Origin: Bimuria novae-zelandiae CBS 107.79
Taxonomy: Eukaryota > Ascomycota > Dothideomycetes > Pleosporales > Didymosphaeriaceae
Reading direction: 5' to 3'
Assembly: GCA_010015655.1 (NCBI GenBank)
Contig: ML976759.1
Span: forward strand, 124,001 to 188,000
DNA: 64,000 nucleotides
The notes under the pieces were generated by a model that worked only from the letters and a program-made list of their open reading frames with translations, searched no databases and was not told the origin of the DNA. A program made the translations under genes and the position numbers. Positions 56,325 to 64,000 of the stretch are shown piece after piece. How positions within the stretch are numbered: the stretch's first letter is position 1; each line of letters opens with the position of its first letter.

Positions 56325-57585
56325 AGTCCGATCAGATTCCAAAAATCAAGTAAAGAGATGTAAATCGATCTTCTGTGCGCTTCAACGGATAGTGTAGGCA
56401 GTAAATATAACAAGCAAAGAAGCTGGGTACCGAGCAGAACATCGCCTTCGTCGCCCACGCCCGCTACTTATCCACGACTCCATCCTCCAGCATCGGAGTT
56501 TGAAACTCCCGACTAACGTTACCGTGTCTCGGCAGCCAGTGCGCAACATCACTCAATGCGCAACCCCAACATGATCGCGACGTCAACAATATAAGGCTAT
56601 AAAGCTCTACACAAAAGCTATTATTATAAAAATTTTTAGTAAAGAGGTTTCCTAGGTCTGTAGATAATTACTAGTAACTTAGATTATAAATATCTAGTTA
56701 GTATTCTAACTAGATAGCTATTACGCAATAATAGTATTAATAGTATAAATACTATTATATTAATATATATAGGTGCTAGCGTAGATTTCTTCCTCTTTAT
56801 AACCTTATAAGTAGCTTTTAAGGCTCTCTAACTTCCCTTTTTAGTAATTTTAAGATATCTTTAAAGTTATTATTAAGCCTTACGAGCCTATTAATAAAGG
56901 CGTTACTTAGTAGCCTAATTAGCTTTTTTTTAATATATATATTTTTAATTACTACTTGCGTAACGCGCCTCTCCTAAAATAAATAAGCTTTAAGCTATTT
57001 ATTAGCTCTCTATATTTTTTATTACTAACTTTTTTAGAATTATAATTATTCCTTTTTAACTTTTTATTAATTAAGAAAATCGTGCGCTCTTTATACTTAA
57101 GTAAGTAATTAAAAAATAGCTTTTTTATACTACTTTTTAAGTTACTCTAAGGGTAGAGTCTTACCCTTTATTTGACGCTATTTTTTATTTTTAGGGCCTT
57201 TTAAAGGTCCTTATTCTCGTGCTTTAAGAGTTACTTTTATATAAAAATTAAGTATATTATTTAGCTTAGCTTGCGCGACTCTTTAGTTATAATACCTTTA
57301 ATAATAAAATATAATAGTTATTTTATTTTACGCTAATTTAATACGCTAAGTACTAATATAAAGCTTTCTTATAATTTTACTTTTAGAACGGGCTCCTTAT
57401 TAAAATACTTAAAAATAAGTATAGGATTTAGTAGTAAAATACCTATATACTTAAAAATGTTAGTAATTAATTATAGCGTAACTAACGCAGTCTAAGCCCT
57501 TTAGAAGAATATAATTTTTTTTAGTAACTATTAATAGTTTTTAGCTTTTATATAGATAGGCGTTAAGCTTATTAGAGTAGGTAGC
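56325..57585. other. Promoter flank, then AT-rich RIP block of unknown origin
   Basis: About 260 bp of normal composition upstream of the reductase gene, then an abrupt switch at about 56592 to AT-rich sequence with TpA excess. Short recurrent words and no open frame suggest a degraded transposon, but I could not identify which. It ends where the LTR begins. Confidence 0.6.
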
Positions 57586-58061
57586 TGTTAAGTCCCTACG
57601 GGTAGCTAGTCCGAAATGGGGTTAAGGTTGGTTCTCTAGCAGGAGCGATGTCAAAACGGGAAAGGGTGTATTAATAGCTCGCGCTTATTAATAAGGTGTT
57701 AGTATTAAAGTAAGGTGCGTTATAATTAAATTAACAAGAGCCTGAGTGAATCCAAACGATAGATTAATAAACAGGTTAAACACGAGGTAGAAGAGTCTAT
57801 CCTTATGTTCCTATATACTTAGCATGCTCGATTTACTCGCTTTAAGCATGTCGAGCGTAGCCTTAGCTTTCTATATATGCTTAACTTGCTTGCTTTAAGC
57901 ATGTCAAGCGCAGCCTTGGCTTTCTGCATATATTTAACTTGCTCGATTTAAGCGCTTCGAGCAGTCACGTGACCTGCCTATTACTATGCCACTATTAGCT
58001 CCTATAAGACCTTAGCCATCTTAGAATGTTAGCCTAGTAATGCTAAATACAGATCCTAACA
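57586..58061 (-). repeat. 3' LTR of the gypsy element
   Basis: 476 bp reading TGTTA...TAACA on either strand, so it has the required short inverted ends. It contains internal repeats of ttaacttgct/gctttaagcatgtcgagc type (57.84-57.97 kb). It matches the partial copy at 63916-64000 with several transition differences (for example TGTTA here, TATTA there). Confidence 0.85.
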
Positions 58062-58077
58062 TTATCCCCTCTCTCCA
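58062..58077 (-). other. Polypurine tract of the gypsy element
   Basis: On the minus strand the bases immediately 5' of the 3' LTR read GGAGAGAGGGGATAA, the expected primer site for plus-strand DNA synthesis. It fixes the element's orientation. Confidence 0.75.
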
Positions 58078-58159
58078 ACGATTCGTCCTTAAATCACATA
58101 ACCTATCTTACTAAATAGATAAAGTTTAATTGCCCTGCTTCTTAGTGCGCTTTACTATA

Positions 58160-58663
58160 ATGTCTTCCGCTAAAGCCCACGCTATTCGTCTTAGCATTAA
58201 AACTCGCTATAATAGTATTATCTGTCCTATCTTTTATAATTATTACTTACTTTCTAGCTCTAAGTGCATTGTCATGCTATCGTCTAATCCTAACGCCTGT
58301 CTAAAGTATTCTAAGTGCATCCGTGCGCAAAAGCCTTGCGTAAACTTATTATAGGCATTATTAGATAAGACTCGTAATAAGTATAAAAAGAAGGTAGATA
58401 CGGATGAGAAATTGTTAGCAAAAGTATTAATCTAACTTTTATAAAATAAGAAAATATTATAGCAGGCTAAAGAGCGTGCTAAAAAGAAGGCGCAATACCT
58501 TATGTCCAAAATAGATGCTACTAGAGAGTTAGAAGCAGAGGCTACGTTAGAGGACTATCCTACTATAGCAGCTACTGTTAGCTTCTCTCCTCTAATGTGG
58601 TTAACACTAGGGTTATTAGATAATTACTCCGGTATCTTGCCTACAACCGCGAGCGGCTCTTAG
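58160..58663 (+). pseudogene. Extra ORF antisense to pol in the gypsy element
   Basis: On the plus strand, opposite to gag-pol, a frame runs from ATG 58160 to TAG 58661-58663 with about 167 codons and four internal TAG/TAA at positions that fit former Gln codons. It has a Cys-containing N-terminal part (SSSKCIVMLSSNPNACLK, then SKCIRAQKPCVN) and a Lys/Glu/Ala-rich helical part (QAKERAKKKAQYLMSKIDA). Its 3' end overlaps the pol stop (58641) by 23 bp. Despite RIP the frame stays otherwise open and protein-like, which argues it was a real gene of the element. No family recognised. Confidence 0.55.
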
Positions 58664-61600
58664 GTATATTCCTATAGTATTAGTGGAGTAATTATTTGTA
58701 GTTTGCTAAGTTTTCCTTAGGTTCCTATATATTCTCGCTATGTAGGTATCCTTTCTATTTAATGAGATATGTGCGTGGCTAATCCGTGTGTTATAGTATT
58801 TATTTAACTTCGAATTTGTTTTCTTCCTCTGGTTGGTAATAGAAGGTGGTTTCGACTGGTGTCTCTGGGTCGGCTGGTTCTAATTGGTCTATATGCAATA
58901 CTGGGTGTATCTTGGCGTCTAGTAGTAGTTCTAATTTGTAGTTAACTAGTGATATTTGCTTAGAAATAAAAAATAGTCTGACCTTAATATAATCTAGTTT
59001 CTTGTGTTTCTTCTTCTAAGTTCGAAGATTCTTTGTGAGTAAATATGCTTTATCCCCCTTCTTTAGCTAAGGTGCTGTTTTTTATTTTCAATTTGTGTAG
59101 GAAATGGCTTGCTATTAAGCTTTCTTAAGATTCTCTTAGAGTTGTTCGTGCGTCTTTTTTATTTTTTCCGCTAAACTAATGGCTTCTTCCGTTTTAATAG
59201 TCGTAAGAAACGTTTAATTAAAGAGATATAGATATCTTCCATAGTTTACATAGAATAGCGTGTATCCCGTTACTACCAATATCTTGTTATTATATGCTAA
59301 TTGTGCCATAGGTAATAGGGAAATCTAGTTATTTTTCTGGTTGTTGCAGTAGATGCGTAGGTACGTTTTAATCGTCTAATTTGTACGTTCTGTTTGTCCA
59401 TCCGTTTATAGATGATAAGCTATTAATAGCTTCCGTTTTGTTCCGATAAGTGCTATAAGCGTTGTCTAGTAATTTAAGGTAAAGAGCTTGTCTCGATCGC
59501 TAATAATTGTCTTTAGTATGCCATGGTGTTGTATAAGGCGGTCTAGGATAAGGAATGCAAGTTCTTTAGCTATAGTTATCTTCTAGCATAGTAGTAGTTC
59601 TACGTATTTAGTAAATTGATAAATAATTACTAATATAGAATTATACTTTATTCCTGTTGCTAGGTCCTTTAATCTGGGTAGTCCTGTTATAAAGTCTATA
59701 GCGATATCTTCCCATGGTGCTATTAGTATCTAGATTACTTGCATCTCGCCGTACTTAAGATGTGTTGCGTACTTGTTTCGTTAGCATTCTGCGCATTTGT
59801 GGATATACTAGGTTACTGCTTCTTTAATTCCTTTAAAGCTGTAATTGCGCTAGATAAGTTCTATTATTTTCTTAATTCCTAGGTGTCTGTACGCAGGGTC
59901 GTCGTGGTATTATTAAATAATTTTAGTCTATTATTTTACGGGTACCTCTCGTGTTATTACGAGGATTTAATTAAGTTCCGCTGTTAGTCCGAGGGATCTG
60001 TCTTTATTTTGCCGTAAAATAGCAGAATAGGTTTTAATCTTATCTCCTACAAAATCGCTACGCCTACTCAAGGCGTCTGCTCGTCCGTTTTCCTTGCCTG
60101 GGGTGTACATAATCTTGAATTTATACTGCCCTATTATTTCTGACTATCTCGCTTAACGTGGTGTTAATTCCTTAGTTGTCGTGAATCGTAAGAGATTCTT
60201 GTAGTCTATAAAGATTATAAAATCTAAGTAACTATGTGCGTAGATTCTCTAATACTTTAATGCTTTAATAATTGCGTATAGTTCTTTATCGTGTATGTTA
60301 TATCGTGATTCCGCGTTGTTGAGTTTGCATGAGTAGTAGGCGATTAGATGCTAATGCCTATCCTTTTCTTGCTTTGCACATGCTCCTAGTGCTAAGTTGC
60401 TTGCGTTCGTTTTAATCCTTAGTGGTTTATTGTCTTGGAAGTGCATTAGTACTAGTGGACTAATACATGCTTACCGTAGTGCCTGGAATGCTTCTTCGCA
60501 TTCTATTGTCTATTTAAAGGGTACGTCCTTCTTAGTAAGGTTTATAAGTAGTATTATAATCCTTGGGTAATCCTTAATAAATTATCGATTAAATCCACAG
60601 AATCCTAAGAATTCCTAGATGTTCTTAGCTAATTATGGTTATAGCTAGTCTTTAACATATTTAATTTTATCTAGGCTTACCTTAATTCCTTTAGTATTAA
60701 TAACATATCTAAGGAATTTAAGTTCTATTTAAAAGAACTTGCACTTTTCTAGTTTAAGTTATAGGTGTAACTTATTAAGTTCCTTAAGTACTATCTTAAC
60801 ATGTTCCACGTGGTCGTTTATATTTTCTAAGTAGATTAGAATGTCGTCTATGTATATAATAATAAAGATGTCGAGGTAGTATTATAAGACGTTATTAATA
60901 AGTGCCTGGAATGTAGCTGGTGCGTTTATAAGTCTAAATAGCATAATAGTGTACTTAAACAGTCCGTATCTAGATCTAAATGCTGTTTTCTATTCTTCAC
61001 CTTTCTTAATTTATATAAGGTGGTATCTATCGCGTAGGTCTAGTAAGGTAAACATCTTTACTCGTGCTAGCCTGTCTCGTAGTTCTCTAATGTTTAGTAA
61101 CGGGTATCGGTTCTTAATTATCATGTTATTAAGTTTTTAGTAGTCTACGTAGGGTCGCAATTCGCCGCTCTTCTTAGGTACAAATATAAATAGGCTTGCC
61201 ACTAGTGACTTTAATAGTCGTATATATCCTTTTACTAAATTCTTCTTAATAAATTCCTTTTCTTCTTAGAGTTCTTTGCCTAATTTCGCGTATAGTAGTC
61301 TAAAGGGTGGCGTCTTCCCTTCTTTTAGGTTAATCTTATAATCTTAAGGTTAGTGCTTAGGTAGGTTTGCTTTTCCTTCCTCTTCTTAAAATAGATAGCT
61401 CTATTCTATAAACTATTTAGGGATTCTGTGGGTTATGCGTTGCTCTCTTTCCTTTGCGGGAATTGGCTTGTCCACTGCCTTGCGCTTTGTAACCTAGTGG
61501 TTCCTGCTAGCGTCTGCTAAGGGTAATTTGATCTTAAATCTTGTTTGCGAGACTATGTTATTAATAGCTCTCTTATCTACTATTAAACTCTACTAATGCG

Positions 61601-61990
61601 TAGGCATTACTTATAATACATAATTATAGCGCTTAAAGGATAGCGTTCTCCTTCCCTAGTTAATTATAGGGTTATGCTTCCTTAACTAGGGTAGTCCTAG
61701 TATCACATCGTGACTAGCTTCCTTAAGAACGTTAAGGGTAATTGTTTCCCTGTGTCTATAGATCTTAAGTGTTATCTTAACCTTATACTTAATTCGTGGC
61801 GTGCCTGGCATCAGGTGTCTATTCGCGACATAAATAATATAAGCATCCTCTTTCTTGCGCTTATAGAGTCCCGCTCTAATAAGTGCCTTTTAAGAGATGT
61901 AGCTTTATTAGGCTCCTAAATCTAGCATAGCCTTTATCCATGTTCTATTAAGCTGTATTAGTAGCTTAATTAATGCTTAACTATTTATAG
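58641..61990 (-). pseudogene. pol: pol remnant: protease, RT, RNase H, integrase, chromodomain
   Basis: Minus strand. Protease motif WIKAMLDLGA (61911-61922 region; family Ser replaced by Leu, as C-to-T gives). Reverse transcriptase YIDDILIYL (60843-60854), RNase H tail YTPGKENGRADALSRR (about 60.07-60.12 kb), integrase with His/Cys zinc region (HKCAECKRNK), DFITGLPRLK, ISDRDKLF and TDGQTERTN, and a C-terminal chromodomain (KFEVK, TYLIK-KGY, SENI-EPKENLANY). The chromodomain places it among chromoviruses, which target heterochromatin. It ends at the stop at 58641-58643. Numerous stops make it inactive. Confidence 0.88.
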
Positions 61991-62879
61991 TATTTAATTC
62001 CTTAAAGGTGTCTTCTTGCTTAAGCCTGGGTCTAAAAAAGACACTTCCTTAGTGGATAGCTTAGTAGGCTGAAGATTGCCGTTCTTATCCCGTGGTTGGC
62101 GGTATCGTGCCATTATTTAGGTTGCTTCACCATAGCTCCTTCCTTCTTGTTGGTCCATGCGCACTAGTTCTCCGTGATAGTCGCTAGATTTAAATCTAAA
62201 AAGTGCTTTATCCTATCGATGCGTTACATAGTCTGGGTGTAGGCATGTCTACTAAATCTTTAACATGTATTTATTATTAATTAACATAGTATAGGTAAGG
62301 TTCTAAGTTTTGCTAAGATGTAGGAAGTATTTTACTTCTCTTTTATCCTATAGGTGCGCGTCGCATTTGGCGATTAGGCAATTAAACTATTCCTATCTAT
62401 ATCGTTTCTGCGGTCGTGGGAAGTATCTACACTATTTGGCGTAAAGATGCGTATTGCATGCGTTGGCGGTACAGAATCTCTATCTAAGGATTCCGTGATT
62501 GGGATTTCGGTGGTCTAGGTTGTATATTAGTTTATAGCTAAGATTCTTAACGGGGTATTTCTTCTTTAGGTCCTAGTATTTATAACCGTGGTCTACAAAT
62601 TCTTATATTACTAGGCTAATTAGTTTAGTGCGTATCGCATTTAGCTTAGTTACTATAAATCTAAAATTAGTTTCACGCGGTTAATGTTAATCTAAGAATT
62701 AAAATATATTATATCCTTCCTTATCTATAAGTCTTCTTGCATTTAGGTGCGGTGTAGGGGCGCGTTTCTTTAGTTCCTCTTGCTCCACCTCTAATCCTTC
62801 TTCTGTATCCTTATATAGCTAAGAGTTAGGCAAGTCTGTTTGCTCCAAGTCCCTATCTTAGTTATTAAGTTATTTAATA

Positions 62880-63880
62880 GTACTAATAACTTACTATTCT
62901 TCGTTAGTCACGTCCGCGTCCTTAACAATTAGTACGTTTAACTATCTAATAACCTTATTCTTAGATCTACAGTTCCTGGCTATATGGCCTAGTTTGCCAC
63001 ACGTAAAACAAGTGCGTGTCTCGGTCCCCTGTTGTCGTCGGGTTCTATCTAAGATACGTCTTTGGTTAGGCTTCTTGCGATAGCCTAGAGACTTTCCTAT
63101 TCCTTTTCTAATTGCATTAATTTGGTTATGGTACTAGATTCCTTCCATTGGCTAAGGTCCGTAGTTATCTTGTCTTGGCCTAGGAGTTTGTTAATTGCGA
63201 TAATTATCGTGGCTTAAGGGTAGTCTATAGCCTTGTTATCTTAACTAGTTCTATTATATATCGCGTTTTAGTTCGTACCATTCCTTATTAATCTTAATAG
63301 CTTCCTTTAATAATGCTTCTAGTGTATCTATCTTTGCTCTGCTACGCAGTAGTTCTTCGCGTAGGTTAGGCTTAAGTCCTTAATAGTACATAGTTATAAG
63401 AGTTACTTTGTTCTAATAGATTTAATTAGCGTGTCTGCGGAATTCGGAGTTATATTTAGTAGCTAAGCGGACTTACTTAAGTTACTAGATAGCTCTTTTA
63501 GCAATAGCCTCCTAATTAGCTACTCTAAAGTACTATTTAACTTTCTTGCAGAACTCGTTGTAGTCTTTTATAATTTTGTTAATAGCATCTCCTTCCGAGT
63601 TCTCCTTAGCTAGGTATTAGTTAAGATACGATTGAATCCATGCAAGGGCTAGTCCTTTTATATAGGATGCCGCAAAAATAGTCTTATTAGCTTTATTCTA
63701 TTCCTTCTTCGTTCTGTGGAAGTAGAGGTTAAGCTACAGGATCTATAGTTCTATATGTTTACGGTCTCTATAAAAGAGATTAGGTTTAGCGTAAAGGCTT
63801 CCCTTAATATAGGTAATAGTAGCATTGTCGTTATTATTATCTAGAGTGTTCCCTAGAATAATATCTAGTGCATTAGAAAG
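62880..63880 (-). pseudogene. gag: gag remnant with CCHC zinc knuckle
   Basis: Minus strand. Capsid-like stretch (AASYIKGLALAWIQSYLN) and a complete zinc knuckle CFTCGKLGHIARNC (62969-63010, C-x2-C-x4-H-x4-C). Interrupted by many stops, several at likely Gln or Trp codons. A further stretch between gag and protease (about 62.0-62.88 kb) is coding-like but unrecognised. Limits approximate. Confidence 0.8.
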
Positions 63881-63915
63881 GATCTTGTATTCGCTTATGT
63901 TAGGGGTGTTTAAGA

Positions 63916-64000
63916 TATTAAGTCCCTACGGGTAGCTAGTCTAAAATAGGGTTAAGGTTGGTTCTCTAGCAGGAGCGATATTAAAATAGAAAAAAGTGTA
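63916..64000 (-). repeat. 5' LTR of the gypsy element, cut by window end
   Basis: 85 bp matching the start of the left LTR copy (57586 onward), with differences almost all C/T or G/A. The remainder lies outside the window. Confidence 0.85.

Larger units (their letters stand above)
57586..64000 (-). mobile_element. Ty3/gypsy chromovirus LTR retrotransposon, RIP-degraded, truncated by window
   Basis: The left LTR (57586-58061) and the first 85 bp of the right LTR (63916-64000) share TTAAGTCCCTACGGGTAGC and more. The element lies on the minus strand: in that direction gag (zinc knuckle), protease, reverse transcriptase, RNase H, integrase and chromodomain follow in order, and a purine-rich tract (GGAGAGAGGGGATAA, minus strand) directly precedes the 3' LTR at 58062. 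Stops are frequent and many stand for Gln or Trp. The 5' LTR continues past the window. GTAGC (57581-57585) would be half of a target duplication. Confidence 0.9.

Noticed and set aside
1..64000. tRNA, rRNA or CRISPR loci
   Set aside because: No tRNA-like T-arm/acceptor pairing, rRNA core sequence or regularly spaced repeats were seen; CRISPR is not expected in a fungal nuclear genome.

Overview
The window looks like a piece of a filamentous ascomycete (Pezizomycotina) nuclear genome, most likely a Dothideomycete-type fungus; the class is an inference. The evidence is eukaryotic genes with many short introns (about 46-280 nt, GT...AG, with CTAAC/CTGAC-like branch sites), fungal families (Zn2Cys6 regulator, HET domain, rhodopsin-like membrane protein, xylose reductase, CBM21 PP1 subunit), and AT-rich transposon blocks with the signature of repeat-induced point mutation (RIP). 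In these blocks CpA/TpG is depleted, TpA is enriched, CpG is still common, and Gln/Trp codons have become stops.

Layout. 1-14.8 kb is ordinary gene space: F-box protein, a small four-helix membrane protein, D-xylose reductase, a medium-chain enal/enone reductase, an unrecognised coiled-coil-rich protein, an APC-type amino-acid/choline transporter and a rhodopsin-like 7-TM protein. 15.2-25.2 kb is a graveyard of accessory genes: a polytopic membrane protein, a NADAR protein, a feruloyl-esterase-like enzyme and a HET protein, each broken by stops and/or frameshifts, with one small intact ORF and an old LTR copy among them. 25.8-30.6 kb holds two intact genes, an EBP/EXPERA sterol-isomerase-like protein and a glycogen-targeting PP1 subunit. 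30.6-41 kb has normal base composition but almost no convincing genes; the one candidate is a broken secreted cysteine-containing protein. 41-47.2 kb has a broken O-methyltransferase, mitochondrial BolA3, a solo LTR with target-site duplication and an intact amidase.

48.0-53.6 kb is a RIP-degraded block bounded by a perfect 32-bp inverted repeat. Nested inside are a foldback repeat and a dead Fot1/pogo transposon. A tail-to-tail pair, a Zn2Cys6 regulator and a cytochrome-b5 reductase, survives as a 3-kb island (53.6-56.4 kb). From about 56.6 kb the sequence is again RIP-degraded. It ends in a minus-strand Ty3/gypsy chromovirus whose 5' LTR is cut by the window edge and which carries an extra ORF antisense to pol.

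Functional picture. The intact genes are mostly housekeeping or catabolic (xylose, enals, amides, amino-acid uptake, glycogen control, Fe-S maturation). No secondary-metabolite backbone gene is visible. The main story is genome decay: RIP-type nonsense mutations in transposons and, strikingly, similar CAG-to-TAG, CAA-to-TAA and TGG-to-TGA type stops in several non-transposon genes.
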